64,000 bases of DNA, taken from assembly GCA_022072085.1 (NCBI GenBank), contig JAJVII010000022.1:124001-188000 (forward strand), read 5' to 3'. The notes below the pieces were generated by a model, which had not been told where the DNA came from, did no database searches, and was given only the letters and a program-made list of their open reading frames with translations. The DNA is from Phycisphaerae bacterium (GTDB lineage: Bacteria > Planctomycetota > Phycisphaerae > JAJVII01). Made by a program: the position numbers and the translations under genes. Shown here one piece after another: positions 23,912 to 32,205 of this stretch (its first letter is position 1; every line of letters begins with the position of its first letter).

Positions 23912-24928
23912 TTACCATTCCTCGATCTCCCCGGTGATCTCCTCGACCAGGTCCTTGATGGTCGCAATGCCCAGGGGCTTGCCCGAGGCGTCGGCGACCA
24001 GACCCATCGCCCGGCGGGCCCGCTGGAGGGCAAAGATTGCGTGCGGCACCGACGCCTCGCGGCCCAGCCGGGCGGTGTCGTAGACCAGCGGTGTGATCGG
24101 CCCGTCGCCGTCCGCCGACGCCAGGGCTTCGTTGGTGTTGACGACCCCGACGAAGCGGGCGCCGTCCACCACGGGCATGCGCGAGTAGGTCCGCGGCTGG
24201 TTCCGCAGCAAGGCTGCCAGCCTTCCGATCGTCCAGTCGGCCGGCACGGACTGGACCTTGGCCATCGGGATCATCGCCTGTCCGACCGTGACGTTGCGGA
24301 GGTTCATCACGCGGTCGATCAGGGCGCTCTGGTAGGGCGTCAGGGCGCCCTGGTGGGAGCTTTCGCGGATCAGCGAGCCGACCTGCTGTCGCGGGTGGAA
24401 GAGGTCGGCCGCGTCGTTCTCGCCGCTGATCCGCGTCGCCCGCACCAGCAGGTGCGTCAGCCCGTCCACCAGCAGCAGCACGCCGGTGAACTGGAGCAGG
24501 CGGCGGAAGAGGAACAGCGCCCGCGCCCAGGGATAGGTGTAGCGGTCGGAGTAGTGGCGGAAGACGTTCTTGGGAACGATCTCGCTGAAGATGACCAGCA
24601 CCGGCGCCAGCACCAGGGGGACGATGATCGAGATGGCCCACTCGGGCAGATCCCAGAGCAGCTTGTAGCTGCAAAACGCGACGATCGCCAGGCTGCACAG
24701 TTGCGTCGCGATGTTCGTGCCGATCAGCAGCGACGCCAGCAGCGATCGGCCGTTGCCCAGCAGGCGGGCCAGCATCCGGGCGGACGCGTCGCCCGACTCG
24801 CTGCGCACGCGCAGCCGAAGGCGGTTGAGCGTGTAGACGCCGGTCTCCAGGCCCGAGAAGAGCCCCGAGAGCAGCACGCCGGCCAGCGCCGCCGCCAGCC
24901 ACAGCGCCATCTGGACGGCCGGGCTCAT
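23912..24928 (-). CDS. DUF21/CBS membrane protein (CorC/CNNM family), short form
   Basis: 338 residues. Residues about 5-160 are a DUF21 transmembrane domain with three or four helices (SGLFSGLETGVYTLNRLRLR is the family signature), and two CBS domains follow (about 205-335). The C-terminal CorC/HlyC transporter-associated domain is absent. The family is linked to magnesium or cobalt efflux. The start overlaps the stop of the upstream paralogue by 4 bases (ATGA), indicating translational coupling; the two may form a heterodimer. Confidence 0.82.
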   Translation of the reverse strand: MSPAVQMALWLAAALAGVLLSGLFSGLETGVYTLNRLRLRVRSESGDASARMLARLLGNGRSLLASLLIGTNIATQLCSLAIVAFCSYKLLWDLPEWAISIIVPLVLAPVLVIFSEIVPKNVFRHYSDRYTYPWARALFLFRRLLQFTGVLLLVDGLTHLLVRATRISGENDAADLFHPRQQVGSLIRESSHQGALTPYQSALIDRVMNLRNVTVGQAMIPMAKVQSVPADWTIGRLAALLRNQPRTYSRMPVVDGARFVGVVNTNEALASADGDGPITPLVYDTARLGREASVPHAIFALQRARRAMGLVADASGKPLGIATIKDLVEEITGEIEEW

Positions 24929-26193
24929 GCGTCCTCCCCGCGCGCCGGGCGCAGCGTGAGGTGCAGCCGTCCGATCCGCCGCCCGTTCATGGACTCGACG
25001 CGGAAGGTCATGTTGCCGTAGTCGACCGTGTCGCCGGGCCGGGGGAGTCGGCCCATCAGCTTGAGGACCAGTCCGCCGACGGTGGCCAGACGCTCCTCGT
25101 TCGCTCCCTGGCCAAACGCCTCGGCCCAGTCGCGGATGCTCAGGTCGCCGCCGACGAGGTAGTCGGCCGATCCGACCTGCTGGACCAGCGGCTGGGCGAG
25201 CGGGCTCTGCGCGTCGTCCAGGTCGCCGACGATCTCCTCGACGACGTCCTCGACGGTGATCAGGCCGGCCGTGCCGCCGTACTCATCCACGACGATCGCG
25301 ATCTGCGTTCGGCTGCGGCGGAAGTCCAGCAGGAGTTGCTCGACGGTGGACAGCTCGGCGACGTAGCGGACGGGCGTCAGCAGCTTTTCCAAAGGGGCGT
25401 CGGGCTCGAGGTGGACGCGCTTGGCGTAGGCCAGCCCGATGATGTCGTCCAAGTCGTCGCGGTAGACGGGAACCTTGCCCAGGTGCGTGCGGGCGAACAG
25501 GGCGAGCAGTTCCTTGCGCGAGCCGGCGACGTCGAAGGCGATCATCCGCGTCCGCGGGACCATGACCTCGCGGACCTTGGCCTCGGCCAGGCCGACGATT
25601 TCCTGGAGCATCATCGTCTCATCGGCGCCGAGGATGCCGCGGTGCTCGGAAATCTCCAGCAGGGCGCGAAGCTCCTCGACGGTGACCTGCGGGCTGAACG
25701 GGTCGGCCGGCCGGAGCAGCCGCGTCAACGGGCGGATCAGCCCGGCGTGCAGCAGGCGGCGGAGAGGCCCCAGGCCGCGATGCATCAGGAACATCGGCAC
25801 GGCGATCAGCCGGGCGCTGGCCCGGGGGTGGGAGAACGCGAGCACCTTGGGGCCGACCTCGCCGACGAGCACGAGCACCACCAGCGCCCCCAGCGACAGC
25901 AGCGTCAGGGTTCCTCCGCCGAAGCCGTTGCGGCGGAGGATCAGCATCGACACCGAGGCGAAGGTGAAGTAGACGACGTTGACGGCCATGTTGCCGATCA
26001 GCAGCGAGATCAGCAGCGACTCGGGATCGCGCACCAGCGTCGCGACCATGTGGCCGATACGGTGGCGCGACGTGGCGAACTGGTGAACCTGCGACGGAGA
26101 AAGCGAGAAGAGCGCCGTCTCCGAGCCGCTGAAGAAGCTCGACAGCGCCAGCAGCACGGCCATGCCGATCAGGAACGGAAGGGCTTCGATCAT
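24925..26193 (-). CDS. DUF21/CBS/CorC_HlyC membrane protein (CNNM family)
   Basis: 422 residues from ATG 26193; the in-frame extension upstream has no membrane or signal character. DUF21 domain at about 5-175 (SSFFSGSETALFSL; VGEVGPK), two CBS domains at about 195-320 (MVPRTRMIAF; VDEYGGTAGLITVEDVVEEIVGD) and a C-terminal CorC_HlyC domain at about 335-415. This is the complete architecture of CorC/CNNM-type proteins involved in divalent cation efflux. The downstream gene overlaps by 4 bases and is a shorter paralogue. Confidence 0.88.
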   Translation of the reverse strand: MIEALPFLIGMAVLLALSSFFSGSETALFSLSPSQVHQFATSRHRIGHMVATLVRDPESLLISLLIGNMAVNVVYFTFASVSMLILRRNGFGGGTLTLLSLGALVVLVLVGEVGPKVLAFSHPRASARLIAVPMFLMHRGLGPLRRLLHAGLIRPLTRLLRPADPFSPQVTVEELRALLEISEHRGILGADETMMLQEIVGLAEAKVREVMVPRTRMIAFDVAGSRKELLALFARTHLGKVPVYRDDLDDIIGLAYAKRVHLEPDAPLEKLLTPVRYVAELSTVEQLLLDFRRSRTQIAIVVDEYGGTAGLITVEDVVEEIVGDLDDAQSPLAQPLVQQVGSADYLVGGDLSIRDWAEAFGQGANEERLATVGGLVLKLMGRLPRPGDTVDYGNMTFRVESMNGRRIGRLHLTLRPARGEDA

Positions 26194-26334
26194 GTCAGGC
26201 GAACCGCCCAGGCCGACTGGGAAGCGTTCGGACAGTGAGTGTACGGGCGACGCGGGGAAGATGCAAGTTGGGTACGCCGGGGAGGCCGACAATCCGCGAG
26301 CTGCCGCTCGCGGCTCGGGCGGAGAATGCTGCCG

Positions 26335-27408
26335 CTACTGCGAGCGGTAGTTGTTGTAGGGCGTGGCTGACGGGTTGCGGTCGGCGGTCGACGGGGACGG
26401 GACGCGCAGCACCGTGCTGGTGATGTGCCGCTGGCCCTTGGAGTCGATCACCGTCAGCGTGATCGGGTAGTCGCCCGGCTGGCGGATCAGGACGTTGGGG
26501 CTCTTCTGGTAGCTGGGTCCGCCGGCCAGCCGACCGAAGTCCCAGACGTAGGTCCGCACGTCGGCGATGCGCGACGACAGGGCCGGCCAGAGGTTGATCG
26601 CCAGCGGCGCGGGCACGCCGGAGGGCGGGGTGACGACGATTTCGACGTCACGGCGCTGCTGGGCGAGCACCTGCTCGAAGAACTGGGCCGCCAGTTCGGG
26701 ATGCCGCTCGTGCCCGATGCCGGCGTCCTTGGTCTGCACGGTGTAGCCCTGGGCGCGGAACCAGGCGATCGAGTCCTTCACCTGGCTGGTCACCACGTTC
26801 AGGTCCACGCTGCCGTAGAACATGAAGACAGGGATGCTCTTGGCCCACCGCCGGGCGTGCGCGGCGTTCAGGATCGAGTCGTGGAAATTCGATTCCAGCG
26901 GCGCGTAGGCCGTGAACCGGTCGCCGTACTCGGTGAGGACGTAGCTGGCGAGGTACCCGCCCATCGACCAACTGCTCAGCAGAACGCCGTGCGGGTCGAT
27001 CTCCCAGTCCTCCTCCACCTCGTCCATGATCGCCAGCACCGCGCGCACGTCCTCCATCTCAGCCGGCCCCATCTTGCGCAGCGGGAACTGGCCGAAGCTG
27101 TCGGATGTCATCAGCACCGGGGCGACGACAATGTACTGGTGCTGGTCAGCCAGCTTGCCCCACATCTGCACGTGCGGCCGGGCGCTGTCGTAGGGCTTCA
27201 TGCCGTGCAGTGTGACCACCAGCGGGTAGCGCCGCTCGGGGTTGTGCGGCTTGGGGATGTACAGCCAATAGTCGCGGCTGACCTTGCGGCAGGTGCGGAG
27301 GAGTTCCTTGCCCTGGCCGGGTTCCTGGTAGACCGGGCAGCCGCCCATGAACAGGGTGATGGCCGCCAGGAAGGGGGGCAGGAAGACGTTGAACCAGAAT
27401 CGTCTCAT
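26335..27408 (-). CDS. Lipoprotein alpha/beta-hydrolase with C-terminal PKD domain
   Basis: 357 residues. Signal peptide with lipobox MGGC (Cys24). Residues about 45-255 are an alpha/beta-hydrolase like poly(hydroxyalkanoate) depolymerase/feruloyl esterases: oxyanion HGM motif near residue 68, nucleophile S148 within S146-W-S-M-G150 (the first Gly of GxSxG is Ser) and probable catalytic His near 230 (GIGHERHP). Residues about 258-342 form a PKD-like beta-sandwich (VRTYVWDFG; PGDYPITLTVIDSKGQ). It is likely an exported esterase attached to a membrane. A TATAAT lies about 80 bases upstream on the minus strand. Confidence 0.75.
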   Translation of the reverse strand: MRRFWFNVFLPPFLAAITLFMGGCPVYQEPGQGKELLRTCRKVSRDYWLYIPKPHNPERRYPLVVTLHGMKPYDSARPHVQMWGKLADQHQYIVVAPVLMTSDSFGQFPLRKMGPAEMEDVRAVLAIMDEVEEDWEIDPHGVLLSSWSMGGYLASYVLTEYGDRFTAYAPLESNFHDSILNAAHARRWAKSIPVFMFYGSVDLNVVTSQVKDSIAWFRAQGYTVQTKDAGIGHERHPELAAQFFEQVLAQQRRDVEIVVTPPSGVPAPLAINLWPALSSRIADVRTYVWDFGRLAGGPSYQKSPNVLIRQPGDYPITLTVIDSKGQRHITSTVLRVPSPSTADRNPSATPYNNYRSQ

Positions 27409-27489
27409 CGTTCAGACCCGGATCGTGAAAGCGGAAAGACGGCACGCACCCTCACCCCGGGGGGAATCCTCCCGCCCCGCGATTCGATC

Positions 27490-27495
27490 ATTATA
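27490..27495 (-). promoter_or_regulatory. -10 box upstream of the PKD esterase
   Basis: TATAAT on the minus strand; predicted leader about 75 bases to ATG 27408. The -35 (TTCGCG at 17 bases) is weak. Confidence 0.4.
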
Positions 27496-27596
27496 GGGGC
27501 GAACCGCGAGGGCGCGAACCAAATCTTCGTCAGGATTTGGTCCGCCCGAGACCCGAATAGGGCCTTTATCGGCGTTTCCGGGCCGTTTTGTCCAGC

Positions 27597-29054
27597 CTAC
27601 CCGGCCTGGGGTTCCAGGTAGAGCGCCGCCCCCCGGGCCGGGACGACCGAACCCGGCTCGATCGCCGACGCCAGTTCCTCCGCCGAGTCGGCCAGCAGGG
27701 GGGATATCTCGATCGTCGCGTCCGGCGAGCCGTCCGGGCGGCTCGGCACGGCCACCCCCGCGCGACCCAGCCAGCGGGCGGCCCGGGCGACCATGGCCGC
27801 CCGCGCCGTGGCCGGCGAGTCGCTGCCCTCGGCGTTCTTCACCGGTGCGAACTCCTCCTCCCGCCGCGTCGTGTAGATCATCGTGCGGGCCGCCAGCGGC
27901 AGGGCGTCGAAGACGAACGTTTCAAGCTTCACGCCGTTGGGCTTGGCCGGCTCGACCGGTCGCCCGGCGTCGTCGATGTGCGGCACCTTCTTGAGGGCCC
28001 GGTGGAAGGGCAGGCCGAACCCGCCCGCATTCAGCGCCTGCACGAACGCCACGTCGAACAGGTGGATTGCGATGCTGCCGGCGTCGAACAGCCGCCGGCC
28101 GTCCGGACCGGTCGCGTGGGCCAATTCGTCCGGCAGGTCGCTGTATTCGATCACGGTCAGCCGGTCTGCCCCGTCCGGGCCGGTGACGACGCAGAAGTTG
28201 CCGACCCGCTCGGTCGCACCGGCCTTGGGAATGGTCTTGCTGGAGACCTGCGACCGCGTCTCGGCGTGCAGGCCGATGAACAGCGGGTCGATCACGTGGA
28301 CCAGGGGGTTGTCCACCTGGAAATAGCTGAGCACGGTGACGCCGGCGTCGGCCAGCCGATCCAGCACGCCGCTGCGGTGCAGCGCCCGCAGCGTGCCGCC
28401 GTGGCCGTCGGGACTGAGGGCCAGTCGATGCCGCTCAGCCAGCAGGATGCGCCCGTCGGTGTCGAACGCGGGCATGGTTCCCTGCGTGAAGAAGAGCACC
28501 TGCTCAGCCGACAGGCCGAAGTGGCCGTTCGCGGCGAAGAACGCCCGCGTCGCGGCGTCGTTGGTGGGGCTGGTCATGATCAGCCAGGGGATGCCCGTGC
28601 CGTATCGCCGCTGGGCGTTGCGGACCTGCTCGGCGAAGAGCTGGAACAGCGGCTTGTTTCTCAGCGGGCTGACGGGGAACGCCCCCTTGGGCCCGTCGAA
28701 GCCCAGCCGCGTGCCCTGGCCGCCGGCGACGACCAGCGCCGCCACCTTGCCGTCGCGGATGAGTTGTTCGCCCAGCGCCCGGGCGTCGGTGTAACGCTGC
28801 CGCGTCGCCTCGTCGCCGGGCTCGTTGGGCAGCGCGTGCGGCGGGCGGATTCGGTCCGGCAGTTCGAGCGGCGGGGCGTTGCGGACGTGGCTGTCGATCA
28901 GCCCGGCCAGCAGTTCCATGTCGAGTTGCTCGACGTCATCCAGCAGCGCCGCCCGCCGTGCGTCGTCGAGGTCATCCCAGAACCGCAGGAGGTGCGATTG
29001 CCCGTGCTTGGCCAACAGCTCCTTCGCCCGCTGATAATGCTGTGGAATGCTCAT
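27597..29054 (-). CDS. UDP-sugar pyrophosphorylase family (UAP/UDPGP) nucleotidyltransferase
   Basis: 485 residues. The nucleotide-binding signature is at residues about 107-124: LVVAGGQGTRLGFDGPKG, as in eukaryote-like UDP-N-acetylhexosamine pyrophosphorylase and UDP-glucose pyrophosphorylase. The following PLRNKPLFQL and VFDALP regions are also family-like. It would make UDP-GlcNAc or UDP-glucose from UTP and the sugar-1-phosphate; the choice cannot be made by eye. TATAAT ends only 9 bases before the ATG and there is no Shine-Dalgarno sequence, so the mRNA is nearly leaderless. Its product would feed glycan or cell wall synthesis. Confidence 0.85.
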   Translation of the reverse strand: MSIPQHYQRAKELLAKHGQSHLLRFWDDLDDARRAALLDDVEQLDMELLAGLIDSHVRNAPPLELPDRIRPPHALPNEPGDEATRQRYTDARALGEQLIRDGKVAALVVAGGQGTRLGFDGPKGAFPVSPLRNKPLFQLFAEQVRNAQRRYGTGIPWLIMTSPTNDAATRAFFAANGHFGLSAEQVLFFTQGTMPAFDTDGRILLAERHRLALSPDGHGGTLRALHRSGVLDRLADAGVTVLSYFQVDNPLVHVIDPLFIGLHAETRSQVSSKTIPKAGATERVGNFCVVTGPDGADRLTVIEYSDLPDELAHATGPDGRRLFDAGSIAIHLFDVAFVQALNAGGFGLPFHRALKKVPHIDDAGRPVEPAKPNGVKLETFVFDALPLAARTMIYTTRREEEFAPVKNAEGSDSPATARAAMVARAARWLGRAGVAVPSRPDGSPDATIEISPLLADSAEELASAIEPGSVVPARGAALYLEPQAG

Positions 29055-29063
29055 GGCGTGGGG

Positions 29064-29069
29064 ATTATA
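29064..29069 (-). promoter_or_regulatory. -10 box giving a nearly leaderless UAP/UDPGP mRNA
   Basis: TATAAT on the minus strand with 9 bases to ATG 29054; transcription would begin 2-3 bases before the start codon. Confidence 0.5.
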
Positions 29070-29105
29070 AGCGTCCCCCTATCCATACCTCAAGGTGTTG
29101 GGTGG

Positions 29106-29288
29106 TTAACGGACCGTCGGCTGAATCTGGTTGGCCGCCCGTGATTCCAGGCAGGCGGCGCTTGCTTCGCGGATGTTGGCCGTCGCTTCGTCTTCGGTCT
29201 TGCCTTGAGAAATGCAGCCGGGAATTGACGGACATTCAGCGACGATCATGCCGGCCTCGTCGCGATCGAATGTGACAAGGAACTTCAC
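29106..29288 (-). CDS. HicB-like antitoxin family protein, no HicA beside it
   Basis: 60 residues from GTG 29288, with AGGAG 6 bases upstream. The whole protein is a partial RNase-H-like HicB fold: FLVTFDRDEAGMIVAECPSIPGCISQGKTEDEATANIREA is the classic pattern (substrate-strand, CPSIPGC, then helix). HicB normally neutralises the HicA mRNA interferase, whose small gene lies immediately upstream. Neither the 51 bases downstream nor the 68 bases upstream hold a HicA frame, so this is a solitary HicB, perhaps a free-standing regulator. It lacks a C-terminal DNA-binding domain. Confidence 0.85.
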   Translation of the reverse strand: MKFLVTFDRDEAGMIVAECPSIPGCISQGKTEDEATANIREASAACLESRAANQIQPTVR

Positions 29289-29356
29289 CGGGTACTCCTA
29301 CCGTTCCTGTTCTACAATACAGGCCCTGCCGACCCGCAGCATTCGTGGGCTTCGCG

Positions 29357-30037
29357 TCAGGACCGTGAGCAAGGCCGGATCGCCTCGACGACCTTCTGGT
29401 AACCGGGGCAGTTCTTCGGGCTGATGCTTGGGTTCTGGACGCTGTGGACGGTGAAGGCTTGTCCGTAGGACTGTAATTCCGGAACGGCACGGTGCCACAG
29501 GGCTTCGCTTCGCATGATTACAATCATCGCCTCCCGCCGAATGGCCGACCGGACGAGATCGAAGCTGTATTGCTGCGACGGCACCGCCAGCCGCGGGCCG
29601 GCATAGTGTTGGGAATGGTAGGGGAAGTATTCGACGCACAGTACCGATTGGGCCACCGCCTTCCGGCCGCAATCATCGACCAGGGCTCTCAGCTTCCGCT
29701 GCCACCACTTGAAGCCTAGAGACCGCGACTCGCTCGGATCGAAAAGGTAGAAGGGATAGTCCGTTCGCTTGTGCAGTAGATTGCCGCGCGCCTTGGTGGC
29801 GAAGGCGGGGTCTGTGTGGTTCTTCCAGTCGTTGGGCGAGTAGCCGGGGTTGAGGTTCAACAGCACCACGGGGGCGTCCGGCCGCCCAATGAACGGCTCA
29901 GGCAGCAACTCGGTGTGGACCTCAAACCGGGCTGGCACGGTCGCGTTGAACTTGGCAAGGGCCGCCGCATCATCGGGCAGCACATACGGTTCTGATTCGG
30001 GAAGCTTCCGCCACGGATTGCACACTTGATCGGCCAC
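29357..30037 (-). CDS. Unassigned protein, possibly uracil-DNA-glycosylase-like
   Basis: 226 residues, no membrane helices. Not confidently recognised. One hint: VVLLNLNPGYSPND (residues about 57-70) resembles the GxxPG-type loop of the uracil-DNA glycosylase superfamily, and IVIMRSEALW (about 172-181) could be the late strand of that fold. Trp and Tyr are frequent. The start ATG lacks a clear ribosome-binding site. Neighbours (solitary HicB and a phosphotransacylase) give no functional clue. The similarity needs a structure-based comparison before use. Confidence 0.5.
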   Translation of the reverse strand: MADQVCNPWRKLPESEPYVLPDDAAALAKFNATVPARFEVHTELLPEPFIGRPDAPVVLLNLNPGYSPNDWKNHTDPAFATKARGNLLHKRTDYPFYLFDPSESRSLGFKWWQRKLRALVDDCGRKAVAQSVLCVEYFPYHSQHYAGPRLAVPSQQYSFDLVRSAIRREAMIVIMRSEALWHRAVPELQSYGQAFTVHSVQNPSISPKNCPGYQKVVEAIRPCSRS

Positions 30038-30074
30038 AATAGGCTCCCCGTGTCCGAGACGCTGAGCAAGCCTC

Positions 30075-30117
30075 CCCCCAAGCCCCTGGCCTCTGGCCCC
30101 TGACCCCTGACCCCTAG
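30075..30117. repeat. Partial GGCCTCTGGCC / (CCCCTGA)n repeat
   Basis: Tandem CCCCTGA units preceded by GGCCTCTGGCC lie in the gap before the phosphotransacylase stop codon and reach into it. The same two motifs occur in the insert inside carB (61585-61667), in a fuller palindromic form. This looks like a truncated copy. Confidence 0.6.
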
Positions 30118-31061
30118 TAGTGCACCTTGCCGATCTTCAGGCGGGCGTGGCGCTCCACGTCGGCGAGGTACACCGCGGTGGCGATCGACAGGAACTTGTT
30201 CTCCGGCGGGTCGGCTCGGCTGGTCAGCACGATCGGGCAGGCGGCGCCCAGCACCACGCCGCACATCCGCCAGCCGCACAGGAACACGCAGGCCTTGGCC
30301 AGCATGTTGCCGCTGGCAATGTCGGGAACCAGCAGGATGTCGGCCTGCCCGGCGACCGGACCCTTGAGCTTCTTGTGCTTGGCGGCCAGCTCGCTGACCG
30401 CGTTGTCCAGCGCGAACGGCCCGTCGACGTCGCAGCCGACGCCGAACTGGCCGCGGTCGGCCATCTTGCTCAGGGCCCCGGCCTCGACGGTCGCGGGCAT
30501 GGTCGGGTTGATCAGCTCGACGGCGGTGAGGCAGGCGACCTTCGGCCGGGCGACGCCCAGGGCGAGGTTCATGTGCACGGCGTTGAGGACGATGAGGGCC
30601 TTCTTCTCCAGGTCCGGCGAGATGTTCATGGCCGCGTCGGTCACGGTCAGGAACTTGCCCCGCGTCGGGTCCTCGATGAGGAAGCAGTGGCTCATGATGA
30701 CGCCGGAGCGGCGCAGGCCGAACTCCTTGTTGAGCACCGCGCGCAGGAAGTCGTCGGTGTGGATGTAGCCTTTCATCAGCAGGTCGCTCTTGCCCTCGCG
30801 GACAAGCTGGACCGCCTTGGCGGCGCTCTTCAGATCGTCCGGCTGCGAGTGAAGCTCAAAGCCGGACAGGTCGATATGGTTGGAAGCGGCCAACTGCTCG
30901 ATCTGGTCGCGCGGGCCGACCAGGTCGAAATCCGCGATGCCTTTGTCGAGGCAGTCGCGGGCGGCCTCCAGCAGGGTGACGTCGTTGGCGGCAGCGACCG
31001 CGATGCGGCGCCGCTTCTGATTGCGGCCGATGCTCTCAAGGAGTTCGTCAAAGTTTTTCAT
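30114..31061 (-). CDS. Phosphate butyryltransferase/acetyltransferase family enzyme
   Basis: 315 residues from ATG 31061. The whole length matches the phosphotransacetylase/phosphotransbutyrylase fold: RRIAVAAANDVTLLEAARD at the N-terminus, DLLMKGYIHTDDFLRAVLN around residue 95, and PDIASGNMLAKACVFL near residue 250. The size fits phosphate butyryltransferase, which converts butyryl-CoA and phosphate to butyryl phosphate. No butyrate or acetate kinase is adjacent, so the physiological substrate is open. The stop codon overlaps a short repeat. A divergent Tat-exported DUF362 gene starts 94 bases away. Confidence 0.85.
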   Translation of the reverse strand: MKNFDELLESIGRNQKRRRIAVAAANDVTLLEAARDCLDKGIADFDLVGPRDQIEQLAASNHIDLSGFELHSQPDDLKSAAKAVQLVREGKSDLLMKGYIHTDDFLRAVLNKEFGLRRSGVIMSHCFLIEDPTRGKFLTVTDAAMNISPDLEKKALIVLNAVHMNLALGVARPKVACLTAVELINPTMPATVEAGALSKMADRGQFGVGCDVDGPFALDNAVSELAAKHKKLKGPVAGQADILLVPDIASGNMLAKACVFLCGWRMCGVVLGAACPIVLTSRADPPENKFLSIATAVYLADVERHARLKIGKVHY

Positions 31062-31154
31062 GGTCCGCACAGGATAAGGATCGTTGCGGCGACTGTCAAT
31101 CTTTCGCCGTCCGGGGACGGCCGGCTTTGCGTTTCGGCCGCCCGGCGATTCGGG

Positions 31155-32201
31155 ATGGAGCCCCAAATGGGATCGATTTCCAGACGACAATTCATCCGCC
31201 GCGTGTCCGGTGGCCTGGCCGGCGCCGCCGGGTTGGCCCCGCTGCTGGGTTCGCCGCTCTGGGCCCAGGCCGCCGATCCGCCGACCACCCAGCCCGATGG
31301 CGCTCCCCCCGCCCCCGCTGCCGCCGCTGCGACCGACGACCTGCTGGGCGGGCCGCGCAGCAGGCTGCTGGCCGTCACCAATCCGGTCGCCGTCAAGGGC
31401 AACATCGTCACACCGAAACACCTGTCCAGCCTGCTGGACTATGCCCTGCGACGCTACTTCGGCGTCGACAGCGAGGCCGCCGCCTGGCGAACGCTCGTCA
31501 AGCCCGGCCAGAAGGTCCTGCTCAAGTTCAACCGCAGCGGCGCCGCCGACCTCAACGTCACCGACGCGATGCTCCAGGCGATGCTCGAATCGCTGGCCAA
31601 GGCCGACATCGCCGCCGGCCGCATCATGCTGGCCGACTGCAACCCCGACCAGGTCCGCGACAGCAAGACAGCCGAGCCGGCCGCCGGCTGGTCCGCCAAG
31701 CCGGTCAAGGTGCTCGGGCGCGACGAGTTCTACTCGGCTGCCCTGGAGTGGTGCGACTGCCTGATCAACATTCCTTTTGTGAAGGATCACCACCTCGCGG
31801 GCGTGACCTGCGCGATGAAGAACCTCAGCCACGGGCTGATTAAGCATCCGGCCCGCTGGCACGGCGACGGCTGCCGCGAGGCCATCCCCCACCTGTTCGC
31901 CGCCGAGCCCATCCGCAGCAAGCTTCGGCTGAACATCGGCAACGCGCTGCGGATCGTCTACGACGGCGGGCCGACCGTCTCGCAGGACCGCATCGTCAAC
32001 AAGAACCAGCTTCTGGTCAGCGACGACGCGGTGGCGATGGACGCCTACGCCGCCCGGATGATCAACCAGGAGCGCGGCGCGCAGGGGCTCAAGGACCTCT
32101 CCGAGGACGGCCGGGCGCCGCAGTATCTCACAGTCGCACGCGACCTCAAACTCGGCCAGAGCGACCTCGATCACGTGGACATCATCGAGCGGGAAATCTG
32201 A
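31155..32201 (+). CDS. Tat-exported DUF362 protein
   Basis: 348 residues from ATG 31155; a second Met at 31167 is equally plausible. The N-terminus holds a twin-arginine signal, SRRQFIRR followed by a hydrophobic stretch to SPLWAQA, so it is exported folded. The body matches DUF362: LVKPGQKVLLKFN, INIPFVKDHHLAGVTCAMKNLSHG and SDDAVAMDAYAARMI. DUF362 proteins are often annotated as ferredoxin-linked, but no Cys cluster is present. Export as a folded protein suggests a cofactor, not identified. It converges with the radical SAM gene, 4 bases apart. Confidence 0.82.
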   Translation: MEPQMGSISRRQFIRRVSGGLAGAAGLAPLLGSPLWAQAADPPTTQPDGAPPAPAAAAATDDLLGGPRSRLLAVTNPVAVKGNIVTPKHLSSLLDYALRRYFGVDSEAAAWRTLVKPGQKVLLKFNRSGAADLNVTDAMLQAMLESLAKADIAAGRIMLADCNPDQVRDSKTAEPAAGWSAKPVKVLGRDEFYSAALEWCDCLINIPFVKDHHLAGVTCAMKNLSHGLIKHPARWHGDGCREAIPHLFAAEPIRSKLRLNIGNALRIVYDGGPTVSQDRIVNKNQLLVSDDAVAMDAYAARMINQERGAQGLKDLSEDGRAPQYLTVARDLKLGQSDLDHVDIIEREI

Positions 32202-32205
32202 CGGC

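Noticed and set aside
29055-29356. HicA partner for the HicB gene
   Set aside because: No frame of HicA size or with its GSHxxF motif in these intervals.
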